A stretch of DNA of 64,000 bases from Dactylis glomerata (lineage: Eukaryota > Streptophyta > Magnoliopsida > Poales > Poaceae): contig QXEO01000338.1 of the NCBI GenBank assembly GCA_007115705.1, forward strand, positions 744,001 to 808,000, in the 5' to 3' direction. The notes beneath the pieces were generated by a model. The model saw only the letters and a list, made by a program, of their open reading frames with translations, was not told the DNA's origin and searched no databases. This document shows positions 11,221 to 21,700 of the stretch, piece after piece (position 1 is the first letter of the stretch; the number at the start of each line of letters is the position of its first letter). The position numbers and the translations under genes are program-made.

Positions 11221-11393
11221 GGGATTTCTATTTTCGTGCCCTCGGGTCCTTAGTTGTGCTCAGTTTTCCCCAGCCGCTTAGTTTTTCCTTAGTTTTGCCC
11301 AAGCCCTTGTATGAAACCCTCACAAGTAGCTCGGATGGGAGGATTTCCGTTTAGTTGACCGTTGGTTGGTGCTGGCAAGTGGGGCCGCTGTTG
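11221..11393 (+). repeat. MULE1 left terminal inverted repeat
   Basis: The outer 60 bases pair well with the inverse of the right end, and pairing continues less perfectly to about 170 bp (the GTTTAGTTGACCGTT block matches AACGGTCAACTAAACGG at 31018-31034). It contains short repeats of the type CTCAGTTTTCCCC / TTAGTTTTTCC, inverse copies of the internal GGGNAAAACTGAG motif. Confidence 0.85.
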
Positions 11394-11649
11394 GTGCCCC
11401 GCAGTGGACACGCCTCCACTTATCCAGATCATCATGGGACCCACAACTTGTCCACGTTAGCGCGCCGGACCCACAACATACCCAGGTGCCCGTTGCAAAA
11501 TGGGAGCCCGAGCCAGCCCCATGCCCATGCCATTGCTTCCCCTTTCTTTCCCCGCGGCCCATTGTTCTTCTTCTCCGCCAGCGGCAGCCCTTCTCCCGCA
11601 GGCGGGTGATGTCTAGTTTCTCTTAGACCTCCCGTTCTTCATGGCCGCA

Positions 11650-12204
11650 GTATGGACCCGTGCCTTTGACAAGATGCCCTGACTGCCCACGCCAGGAGCC
11701 TTTCAAGCGGTCGATCTGTAAGATGAACGACAACGGCAACCGTGGACGTGAGTTCCTTGCATGCGAGAGCTTGCCATATAGAGAGGGGGATAAGGTTAGA
11801 TCTCGGTCCAATTGCTCTGTTTTCTCTCGATTTTCTTGTTATTCCCTCGAATTTGGGATTTAGGGTTCACGTTGTTGTTTTCAGATCCTGAAGAAATGCA
11901 GGTATTTCAAGTGGATCGATGTGTACGTTCAGAGGCTTCAATTGCAGGAATCAATTGGCGCTATTGGGGAGCGCAATTTGGGAGGGGGGGACTTGCTGTA
12001 GAGAATGCGGCGGAGAGAGGAGCCGTTCTGATTGTGCCTAATGCTCCCAATGCAGAACTGGTGGAAGGGAAGGGAGAACTAAAGAAAATGAACAAGCAGT
12101 TAAGGCAGCTGATCGAGTTGAAGAAGCAAGCTAATCTGATGGCTAGTTGTTTTATTTGTTGTATAATTGCGATCAGATTCTTATCATTGCTCATCAGGCG
12201 CTAG
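11650..12204 (+). pseudogene. GRF-type zinc-finger protein gene, two frame lesions
   Basis: Exon 1 encodes VPLTRCPDCPRQEPFKRSIC and NGNRGREFLACES, a GRF zinc finger (Cys-x2-Cys, the G-R-E-F core, a later Cys). An intron (11795-11884, AAG|GTTAGA to TTTTCAG|ATC) joins in frame to ILKKCRYFKWIDVYVQRLQL, which supplies the last Cys. The C-terminus, ELKKMNKQLRQLIELKKQAN then CFICCIIAIRFLSLLIRR, is a coiled coil plus membrane segment as in many small grass GRF proteins. There are two lesions. The likely start ATG at 11652 is out of frame by one base at the CCC run (11657-11659). The 7-base G run at 11984-11990 shifts the frame before the coiled coil. GRF fingers bind nucleic acid in known proteins; no function is expected from this copy. 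Confidence 0.7.
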
Positions 12205-12329
12205 CAGTTGTTACAAGGGATCCCTTGTTGCAAATCTATTATTCAGTTACATGTATTTGTAGTTGTTTTCAAAGTTAGTGTGTGCATTCACCGAAATTAC
12301 CAAAAAAAATTAGTGTTAGCAAATATAGG

Positions 12330-13640
12330 AATGCTAAAGATAGTTGATAATTGTTAGAGGGGTGACAAATAATGCATTCACCGAAATCCCACAAATATGC
12401 CAAATATGTATGTCTCATGTTTCTACCAAAATTATACCACTTTTGGGATGTTTCAAATAACCAAAACTATATCCCAAACTATATTCCCTAAAAGAAAAGG
12501 AATGCTAAAGAAAGTTGATAATTGTTAGAGGGGTGATAAATAATCCATTCACCGAAATCCCCCAAATATGCCAAATATGTATGTCTCATGTTTCTACCAA
12601 AATTATACCACTTTTGGGACTCAAATAACCAAAACTATATCCCAAACTATATTCCCTAAAAGAAAAGGAATGCTAAAGAAAGTTGATAATTGTTAGAGGG
12701 GTGATAAATAATCCATTCACCGAAATCCCCCAAATATGCCAAATATGTATGTCTCATGTTTCTACCAAAATTATACCACTTTTGGGACTCAAATAACCAA
12801 AACTATATCCCAAACTATATTCCCTAAAAGAAAAGGAATGCTAAAGAAAGTTGATAATTGTTAGAGGGGTGATAAATAATCCATTCACCGAAATCCCCCA
12901 AATATGCCAAATATGTATGTCTCATGTTTCTACCAAAATTATACCACTTTTGGGACTCAAATAACCAAAACTATATCCCAAACTATATTCCCTAAAAGAA
13001 AAGGAATGCTAAAGAAAGTTGATAATTGTTAGAGGGGTGATAAATAATCCATTCACCGAAATCCCCCAAATATGCCAAATATGTATGTCTCATGTTTCTA
13101 CCAAAATTATACCACTTTTGGGACTCAAATAACCAAAACTATATCCCAAACTATATTCCCTAAAAGAAAAGGAATGCTAAAGAAAGTTGATAATTGTTAG
13201 AGGGGTGATAAATAATCCATTCACCGAAATCCCCCAAATATGCCAAATATGTATGTCTCATGTTTCTACCAAAATTATACCACTTTTGGGACTCAAATAA
13301 CCAAAACTATATCCCAAACTATATTCCCTAAAAGAAAAGGAATGCTAAAGAAAGTTGATAATTGTTAGAGGGGTGATAAATAATCCATTCACTGAAATCC
13401 CCCAAATATGCCAAATATGTATGTCTCATGTTTCTACCAAAATTATACCACTTTTGGGCCGTTTCAAATTACCAAAACTATATTCCCTAAAAGAAATGGA
13501 ATGCTAAAGATGGTTGATGATTGTTAGAGGGGTGATAAATAATCCATTCACCGAAATCCCTCAAATATGTATGCCTCATGTTTATACCAAAATTATACCA
13601 CTTTTGGGCCGTTTCAAATTACCAAAACTATATTCCACCG
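12330..13640. repeat. 168-bp tandem repeat array in MULE1
   Basis: Units start with AATGCTAAAG at 12330, 12501, 12669, 12837, 13005, 13173 and 13341, with a shortened, more diverged unit from 13500. The inner copies are spaced exactly 168 bp and are almost identical; the outer copies differ. That pattern indicates recent expansion in the middle. No gene lies within it. Confidence 0.95.
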
Positions 13641-14272
13641 ACAGAGAGAGAGGGGTGGCCACGAAGAGAGAGAGAGGGGTGGCCACGAAGAGACGGAGAG
13701 GGGTATACTGCCCATTAGATCAGTGGATCAACGGTTGGTGGAGTCAATCCGTGTGACAATGGCTCAACCAATCAGGATAATTTGGGCTTCTGTGAGCATT
13801 TGTGACAGTACTTGAGGGCAAAACTGAGTAGTACTAAGAAACCAAGGGCACGTAAATAGTAAATAGACTAAGAGATTCAAACAAAAGAATTACAAAATGA
13901 AAAATGCGTGTTTTGTACAATATAATTCATATTGGGCTACATCAAATTATTTTCAATTCAAATATACATGAGTGTGACAATTATAGCCTCATTTAGACAA
14001 ACTATGTTTTGGGGAAGATGTTTTGCAAAGGGGTTTGAGTGGAAAACCATGCATCTTCATAGCTACTAGTGATTCTGAGAAGTGGCAATTTGTGGCACAA
14101 CTTGATTTATCTTTGTTTGTTAAGGTGGAAGGTTGCGTAGGAAGACTCCATGAGTATGTGCCACTATGTTTTTATTTTTTTGGATTTTTTTTGCGCATGA
14201 AATGACTCAATTAGCTATGTTAATCTCTTTTGTTGACTCTCTATTGACCAGCTACTTGAGGGTAGAACTGAG
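13634..14272. other. MULE central block shared with MULE2 (left part)
   Basis: It aligns with 38684-39272 of MULE2: the CCACCGACAGA start, the TTTGGGCTTCTGTGAG box, the TTTTGTACAAT box, AAACTATGTTTTGGG and TTGACCAG. It holds two copies of the GAGGGNAAAACTGAGTA motif (13811-13830, 14255-14272). No supported gene. The Tat element interrupts it at 14272. Confidence 0.75.
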
Positions 14273-15197
14273 TGTCGGGGGGATAACCCCCGGTAGGGTC
14301 AAGAGACTAGAAAGACACAAAGTCTATGGTTGACTTGTGCCGAGTTATCAAGAAAGGGCCTGGCCGGAATATGAGAGCATCGGTCAGGCCGGCATATGTG
14401 TGTATCCCGGCTAATACTGGGATATGCCGGTATAGCCGGAATACTGGTATATGTGTGCCGGCATATACTTAGATATGCCGGCCTAACCATTTGGTGTGTT
14501 GTGCAGGAGCAGGGGAGGCCGGATTACCCGACCCTCATAGGTCGTTGGTCCGGCATATAAGTCCTGGGTATGGCCAACGGTCATATCCGGGATACTTAAG
14601 TCAACCAAGGTGTCACATCCCTACAATCAAGGAAGAAAACATCCAAGCATGGTAGCAGAGTAAGATGGCAGGGTGCACAGTGGAGGTTACCTACCCTCAC
14701 TGTGCACAAGTACGAGCTCACCGCACAGAGGTAAGGCCACAGTTCAAAAGGTACAAGGTACAGGGATATGGCGTCCCATCGAGAGCAATCAGGGGCGAAG
14801 TCAAGGGTCTCTGCCATCGTCACCAGCTCCTGTTTGGAGTGTAGCCCGTGTCTTGTGGTCTTGTATGACCGTTGTAACCCTGGCCACCACTATATAAGGT
14901 GGCATAGGGAGCCCTGGTAAAGGGTTGGTCACTCTGTGTTCCTACACTTAGCAGTTCATCTTCCTCCTCTAGCAGAGAGCTTGGAAGCACCATTGTTGTG
15001 TACTACATCGACCCAAATATACAATCAGTAGAGCAGGAGTAGGGGTGTTATCTCCTTACGAGAGCCCCGAACCTGGGTAGATCAGTGCCTCTTTCTGTCG
15101 TGCTTTTTAGCTCGTTCCCCTCTCCCGAATCCTCCAGCAGCTAGTTCGGCCCCCATTTAAGCCATCCTATGGCATATGTTGTTTCACCACGACGACA
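14273..15197 (+). repeat. 5' LTR of the young Tat element
   Basis: It starts TGTCGGGGGGATAACCCCCGG-like and ends GACGACA. A TATA box (TATATAAGG) is at 14891-14899. The last 29 bases (from ATG 15169) encode the start of gag. The LTR is rich in GCCGGCATAT words. Confidence 0.95.
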
Positions 15198-18100
15198 TTT
15201 GGCGCCCACCGTGGGGCAGATCGATATGCTGGGCGGAGTGTTCATTCGGACGGGGTCTGTGATAGCAGCTTCGGGAGTGCGCGTGGTCTCTGGCCTCGTC
15301 CAGAGGCTAGGCTCGCTCAGTTTCGTCAGTGACAACGCCGGTTGTCTCGGTGGCCGGCCGTTCCCCAGGGATGGCCGGATTATGTCTTTCGGTTCCCACG
15401 AGGTGTACGTGGGGACTGAGAGAATTTGCAGGAAGGAGGTGCTGGTGGCGTCGGATCCTCCGTCACATCGGCTGGCTCACGCTGGGCGTAGCGCTCGCTC
15501 AGTAGAGCCGGCTGAGGTGATGATGGCCGGCACATCCGTGCCGCCGGCGGAAGATGCCGGCAAAGCAGCAGCGGCCGGAGCTTCTCCTCCGGAGCCGCCG
15601 AAGGTCAAAAGGTCGGCGCGTCCTGCGTTGGAGCGTGCGGAGAACCTGGCCGGCACTTCCGGTGTGCCGGCTAGGGGCGAGGTTCTTCTTCCCATCATCG
15701 ACCAGCTTCTCGAGCCGGTGCGATCCGGCGTTGATCCGGAGCAGACAAGGGAGGTCCTGGAGGGATCTCGTCAGGCCCTCGTCGACGAGGCCCTGGCCAT
15801 GAACCAGGAGCGCGAACGGTTTAACCGGCAACTCCGTGAGTATGAGGCAGCCCATGGTTTTACTCCTGTAGTAATCCGGCCTAGCCGGATAGAAGAGGTT
15901 AGAACTAGAGGCAGAAATCTTAATGCTGAGATAGGAAAAGATGCTAGAGATAAGAGTCATACCGCAACTAGTACTGTGCCTAAGGTAGTCTATAGTTTGC
16001 CAGTAAAGAACCTTAGAGCGGCGGCCGAGGTAGCTAAGGATTTATCTTGTTTATCCGGCGAAGCACTGCGTGAGCAGCAAGCCTGGCTTAACCAACTTTT
16101 GTCTGAAGCTACAAAGCAGCAGGAGGCCTTTAAGAAGGCAAACCCGGGTGCCGGGGCGTCTCAGTACATTGTGTCGGCGGGAGGTGCCGGCGCGAGGTCG
16201 AGGGGCCAAGCCTCGTCCCCGCATCCTAGCGCCCGGCGTGCCGGAAGTGTGACCTCTGGCCGTCGGGACAAGCAGATCCAGGTGTACGATCCGGCTGCCG
16301 CCGGAAAGCAGGCGATGGTGCAGAAGAATGTCGGCCAAGCTGACAAGTATGTCGGCAGCAAGAAGCCCGGCCAGAGTGTGCCGGCCGGGCATGAAGCAGG
16401 CGCGGCCGGTGGTGGCCGGAGTAACAGTGCAGCCCGACGTCAGCAACAGGGCGCCGGAGGTGCAGCGCAGCAGCAGGGTGCAGGCCATCCGGGACATCGA
16501 GAGGATGACGGCAATTCCGCCCTTGCCAGGGCGGGATATCAGCAGCAGCACCAGCAAGGCCGGCATAGTGAGCAGCATCAGCCGGAGCAGCAGCAGCAGA
16601 TGATCGCAGGCCCAATAGCATCCCGGCTTGGACCTCGGTCCTTGGAAGCCAATGATGCACGTTTCAAGCTGGACAAGATCCACCAATCAGAGTTGGTGGA
16701 GAGACAAGGAGCTCTGGGCCCTATGTGTTTCGGACCCCGGATTATGGGGGAGCCGGTGCCTTACTTCTTCCAGCTCGCGCGTGGCGCGAGGACATATAAT
16801 GGCAGTACCAAGCCGGAAGATTGGTTGGAGGATTACTCCACAGCGGTGAACATCGTCGGAGGAAACCTCAGATGGGCGGTACGATATGTGCCGCAGATGT
16901 TGGAAGGTCCAGCCAGGATATGGCTGAATAATTTGCCGGCCGGGAGTATCAACGGCTGGATTGATTTCGAAGAGCAGTTTGTGTCGAACTTTACCAGTAC
17001 ATACAAGAGGCCCAACCGTCCGCAGCAGCTGGCTAACTGCCGGCAAGGAGTGAATGAGACTGACCGTGACTATCTGACCAGGTGGTGCACGTTGCGCAAT
17101 TCCTGCGAAGGAATCAATGAGCAGCAGGCCATCATGTGGTTCGCTCATGGGTGCCGGCATGGCACCATGCTGTGGCAAAAGCTTCAGAGGCAAATGCCGG
17201 CCACGCTGGCCAAAACAATCAAGATCGCTGATAGTTATGCTCTGGGAGATCCCATGCAGCCCAGTCTCGATTCACAAGGACAGGTGCAAACCCAGGGGAA
17301 CACCAGCAATGCCGGGAGATCAGGGCAATATTATCGCACTGATAACCGGAACAAGAGAAGAGATGAAAGGCCGGATCACCGGTATGGGGCAGCACAAGTT
17401 GCAGCTGTGGAGGAAGAGCAAGGGGGCGCCGGCAGTAGCCAGCGTCCGAGATATGAGGACTATCAGCAGCCTCAGCAGCAGCCGCAGCAGCAAGCACAGC
17501 CGTTCCAGAAGAAGAATGTCTGGACCAACAAGAATGCCGGCGGAGCCGCCGGCCAGAAGAAGCAGTGGCCGAAGTATACTGTGGGTCTTGCCATGGACAA
17601 GCCTTGTGTGTTCCACACATTCCAGCCGGGAAAGCCGGCAAACCATTTGACAAGGAACTGTTCGTGGCTGGACGACATATTAGCAGGTCGTGCAGGTCCC
17701 TGGGGACCGGCTAGACCCTCTGTCCCGGCAGCTCCATCGCCGTTGACAGGTGCCAATACGATTGCAGTCCCACCTAGGCCGGTTAATCCTGGGAATCAGA
17801 GCAACGCCGGAAATGCCGGCGTAAATCAAGTTGACCAGAGCTATAATCCGGAATATAACGCCGGAGGCCCAGGAGCGGGCCGGAATGAGTACAAGGAGTA
17901 TGATCAGAGCTATATGGTCTTTGAGACCGAGAGAACAGACAAGCAGAGCTTGTACCGGCGGTGTCTGGAGGTGAATGCCGTTATGTCGGCTGTGCCAAAG
18001 CTGATGTACTGGTCTGACCAGGCTGTTGGTTGGGACAGGGCAGATCATCCCCAGATCATGCCAAATCCCGGCGGATATGCTCTGGTGATGGATCCGACAT

Positions 18101-18732
18101 TCGTCGGGCCGGCTAATAACGTAAGATTCAGCAAGGTCCTCATTGATAATGGAAGCAGCATCAACATCATGTATCGGGATACGATGGAGAAGCTGGGAAT
18201 CAAGGAAAATATGCTGGAACCGAGCAAGACCACGTTCCACGGCATTGTGCCGGGACTTTCGTGTGCGCCGATGGGCAAGATCCGGATGGATGTGATGTTT
18301 GGCAGCCGGGATAACTGCAGGGTGGAAAACCTCATGTTCGAGGTGGTTGATCTGGAGAGCCCCTACCATGCTTTGCTGGGTAGACCGGCACTGGCAAAAT
18401 TCATGGCCTCTACGCATGTGGCGTATCTGAAGATGAAGATGCCGGGACCCAAAGGAGTGATCACCATCATTGGTGATTACAAGCGTTCGATGGCATGTGC
18501 CACCGCCGGATCCAATCTGGCCGAGACTCTGATCATTGCAGAGGAGAGGAAGAGGCTCAAGCGAGCAGTGGAGATTGCTGAGACGGTCGTGGCCGGCAAA
18601 TCTATGCCGGGCATGACAAATCCCGGTGGCAGCGTTTCTTTTCAAGTGAGTAAGGAAGTCAAAAAGGTGCCTCTGGATGAAGCTTTCCCGGAGCGCCAAG
18701 CCCTGGTTGGGGCAAGTTTGGATCCCAAATAG
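15169..18732 (+). CDS. Tat gag-protease polyprotein (1187 aa)
   Basis: The ORF opens at ATG 15169 inside the LTR and reads through the primer-binding site. Residues 1-100 are conserved with the other Tat element. A Gln/Ala/Gly-rich segment follows (about 330-480). The gag core spans about 540-690: ARTYNGSTKPEDWLEDY, PQMLEGPARIWLNNL, FVSNFTSTYKRP. A zinc-knuckle-like PCVFHTFQPGKPANHLTRNC lies near 807. The aspartic protease has KVLIDNGSSINIMYRDTMEK, with Asn after the catalytic Asp. HALLGRPALAKFMA and MPGPKGVITIIGDY follow. The frame closes with TAG at 18730-18732 and pol continues in the same frame. Gag forms the virus-like particle and protease cuts the polyprotein; these roles are known for the family. 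No lesion is visible over 3.5 kb. Confidence 0.9.
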   Translation: MAYVVSPRRHLAPTVGQIDMLGGVFIRTGSVIAASGVRVVSGLVQRLGSLSFVSDNAGCLGGRPFPRDGRIMSFGSHEVYVGTERICRKEVLVASDPPSHRLAHAGRSARSVEPAEVMMAGTSVPPAEDAGKAAAAGASPPEPPKVKRSARPALERAENLAGTSGVPARGEVLLPIIDQLLEPVRSGVDPEQTREVLEGSRQALVDEALAMNQERERFNRQLREYEAAHGFTPVVIRPSRIEEVRTRGRNLNAEIGKDARDKSHTATSTVPKVVYSLPVKNLRAAAEVAKDLSCLSGEALREQQAWLNQLLSEATKQQEAFKKANPGAGASQYIVSAGGAGARSRGQASSPHPSARRAGSVTSGRRDKQIQVYDPAAAGKQAMVQKNVGQADKYVGSKKPGQSVPAGHEAGAAGGGRSNSAARRQQQGAGGAAQQQGAGHPGHREDDGNSALARAGYQQQHQQGRHSEQHQPEQQQQMIAGPIASRLGPRSLEANDARFKLDKIHQSELVERQGALGPMCFGPRIMGEPVPYFFQLARGARTYNGSTKPEDWLEDYSTAVNIVGGNLRWAVRYVPQMLEGPARIWLNNLPAGSINGWIDFEEQFVSNFTSTYKRPNRPQQLANCRQGVNETDRDYLTRWCTLRNSCEGINEQQAIMWFAHGCRHGTMLWQKLQRQMPATLAKTIKIADSYALGDPMQPSLDSQGQVQTQGNTSNAGRSGQYYRTDNRNKRRDERPDHRYGAAQVAAVEEEQGGAGSSQRPRYEDYQQPQQQPQQQAQPFQKKNVWTNKNAGGAAGQKKQWPKYTVGLAMDKPCVFHTFQPGKPANHLTRNCSWLDDILAGRAGPWGPARPSVPAAPSPLTGANTIAVPPRPVNPGNQSNAGNAGVNQVDQSYNPEYNAGGPGAGRNEYKEYDQSYMVFETERTDKQSLYRRCLEVNAVMSAVPKLMYWSDQAVGWDRADHPQIMPNPGGYALVMDPTFVGPANNVRFSKVLIDNGSSINIMYRDTMEKLGIKENMLEPSKTTFHGIVPGLSCAPMGKIRMDVMFGSRDNCRVENLMFEVVDLESPYHALLGRPALAKFMASTHVAYLKMKMPGPKGVITIIGDYKRSMACATAGSNLAETLIIAEERKRLKRAVEIAETVVAGKSMPGMTNPGGSVSFQVSKEVKKVPLDEAFPERQALVGASLDPK
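15198..15216 (+). other. Primer-binding site of the Tat element
   Basis: TTTGGCGCCCACCGTGGGG directly follows the 5' LTR, the usual place and sequence for Tat-lineage elements. It is also read as codons (LAPTVG) of the gag ORF; the minus-strand Tat element does the same. Confidence 0.8.
18730..18732 (+). promoter_or_regulatory. In-frame TAG between gag-protease and pol; possible readthrough site
   Basis: The two long ORFs are in one frame, separated only by this TAG (CCCAAATAGGAAAGCGAGCT). The minus-strand Tat element carries AAATAGGAAAGTGAGCTC at the same place. Conservation across two diverged elements argues for a regulated stop rather than a random mutation. Suppression is inferred, not shown. 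Confidence 0.5.
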
Positions 18733-21700
18733 GAAAGCGAGCTCATCAGCTTCCTCCGTGAGAATCGGGATATCTTTGCATGGTCTACTTCGGACCTGCA
18801 AGGTGTGCCGAGGGAGCTGGCTGAGCACGCATTGCACGTGAGACCCGATGCTAAGCCAGTGAAGCAGCCGCTCCGGCGGAATGCCGGCGATAGAAGGAAT
18901 GCCATATGGGAGGAAGTGGCCAGGCTCTTAGCCTCTGGCTTTATCAAGGAAGTACTTCATCCGGATTGGGTGTCTAATCCGGTTTTGGTGGAAAAGAAGA
19001 AAGACGAGCCCGCCATAGTGAAAGTATGGCGGATGTGTGTTGATTACACCAACTTGAATAAGGCATGTCCTAAAGATCCATTCCCGCTCCCTCGGATCGA
19101 TCAAGTGATTGATTCCACAGCCGGGTGTGAACTGTTATCATTTGTAGATGCCTATTCTGGTTTCCACCAGATCCCCTTGTATGAGCCAGATCAAATAAAG
19201 ACATCCTTTATTACCCCGTACGGGGCTTATTGCTATCTCACTATGCCGTTCGGTTTAAGAAATGCCGGCGCAACTTACCAAAGGTGTATGCAAAAGTGTT
19301 TGCACGATCAGATAGATAAAAATGTGCAGGTATATGTCGATGATATCGTCATAAAAACCAAGGAGAGCAAGACTCTCATAGATGATCTCCGGGAAACCTT
19401 TGGGAACCTGAGGAGATTCCGGATGAAGTTGAATCCGGCTAAGTGCACCTTTGGTGTGCCGGCGGGCAAGTTGCTCGGTGTCCTTGTTTCCAGCCGGGGT
19501 ATTGAGGTGAATCCCGGCAAGATTCGTGCCATAGAAAGGATGAAGCCGCCGATAGATTTGAGGGAAGTACAGAAGTTCACTGGGTGCCTCGCATCCCTGA
19601 GCCGCTTCATAAGCCGGCTGGGAGAGAAAGCTCTGCCGTTATATCAGTTGATGAAAAAGTCCGACACATTTGTCTGGACAACGCAAGCAGATGCAGCTTT
19701 CAAGGAATTGAAACAGTTGTTGTCAACAGCGCCGGTATTAGCGTCTCCGATGCCCCGGGAGCCAATGTTGCTCTATATAGCGGCAACCAACCGAGTTGTC
19801 AGTGCTGTGGTGGTAGTAGAGCGAGAGGAAGGAGGCAAAACCGTGCAGCGGCCGGTATATTATCTGAGTGAAGTTCTCTCCACCTCAAAGCAAAACTACC
19901 CCCACTATCAGAAGATGACCTATGGTGTCTATATGGCGGCCAAGAAGCTCAAGCATTACTTCCAAGAGCATCCAATCCGGGTAGTGGCCGAGGCCCCTAT
20001 CTCGGAAATTATAGGCAACAAAGATGCCAGCGGCCGGATAGCAAAGTGGGCAATAGAGCTTTCACCATATACACCGCAGTACGATAAGAGGGATACAATC
20101 AAGTCCCAGGTCTTGGCTGATTTCTTTATTGACTGGGCCGAGATACAGTATGAGCCACCATTGCCAGATGCAAATTATTGGAGGATGCATTTCGATGGGT
20201 CCAAGACAATCCATGGCTTGGGTGCCGGCATAGTTCTCAGTTCACCAAAGAATGACCAGCTGAGATACGTCCTGCAGATTCACTTTGCAGCATCAAATAA
20301 TGTGGCGGAATATGAGGCACTTGTGCATGGCCTGAAGGTGTCTAAGGACATAGGAATTCGCCGGATTATGTGCTTCGGGGATTCTGACTTAGTGATTCAG
20401 CAGTGTTCCGGCATATGGGACGCGCATGATGCTAACATGGCATCATACCGTTTCCTAGTGCAGCAGTTAAGTGGTTACTTTGAAGGTTGTGAGTTCCGGC
20501 ACGTTCTCCGGGCTCAGAACGATGCAGCCGATGCATTATCCAAGCTGGGGTCTTCCCGAGATTCAATCCCGCCCGGCATTTCGCTGGAGCATCTGAGGAA
20601 GCCATCGATCAAACCCTCGCCGGAGTCATCCTCCATTTATGTCCCGCCAGGTCCAGACGAAGCAGTTCCAATGGAGATAGATGCCGGAGCCAGGACGGAT
20701 AACCCGGGGACTGTTTCCTCAGTCCCGGGGACTGGGCCGGCATATGCTGTTAGTACAGTATTCCGGAGCAAAACTAAAGGCAAGGGTAAAATGTGCCAAG
20801 AGGTTGTGCCGGTATACCCGGGGACTGCTCCGGCATACCCGGGGACTGATTCTTCAGTCCCGGGGACTTCGCAGCCCATGGAGATCGATTATGTGTCGGT
20901 CGAAATGATGGAAATAGATCAGGCAGTGTTCACTGTCAGGGAGGTGCCCTCATGGGCACGTCCTATCATGAACTTCATGGTGGATGGTCAAGTGCCGGCG
21001 GATGAAACCGAGGCCCGCCGGGTTATAAGGAGATCCAAAGCGTATACCATCATCAACAAAGAAATATACAAGAGAAGTACCACCGGAGTATTGCAGAGAT
21101 GTGTCGAATCTGCGGAGGGTCTGGAGATGCTCCGGGAAATTCACCAGGGGGAGTGTGGTCACCATGCTTCGTCCAGGGCATTGGTGGCAAAGGTATTCCG
21201 GCATGGCTTCTATTGGCCAACGGCACTGCAAGAGGCAGAAAACTTGGTCCGGAAATGTAATGGGTGTCAAAGATATGCCCACCAGATTCATCAGCCGGCA
21301 TCTGCCCTGAAAACTATCCCAATAACCTGGCCCTTTGCTGTTTGGGGCCTGGATATGGTCGGGGCTTTTAAGCCGGCCAGAGGGAAAATGACCCATATCC
21401 TGGTCATGGTGGACAAGTTCACCAAGTGGATTGAAGTGAAGCCCATAAGCAAGTGTGATGGTCACACAGCAGTGAAATTCTTAAAGGATATAATCTTGAG
21501 ATATGGTGTTCCTCATAGCATCATCACTGACAATGGGTCAAACTTTGCCCAAGGGCCATTTGCCAGATTTTGTGAGGAAGTGGGAATTCGGCTGGACGTT
21601 GCGTCGGTCGCCCACCCTTGTGCCAATGGACAAGTAGAGAGATCGAATGGGCTAGTATTATCCGGCATAAAACCCCGGCTGATAGAGCCCCTGGAGAAAA

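Noticed and set aside
12330..13640. CRISPR-like array
   Set aside because: The 168-bp units are contiguous tandem repeats without spacers, in a plant transposon.
17680..18837. 385-codon minus-strand ORF across Tat protease
   Set aside because: An antisense shadow of the conserved gag-protease frame; no splice sites or domains.
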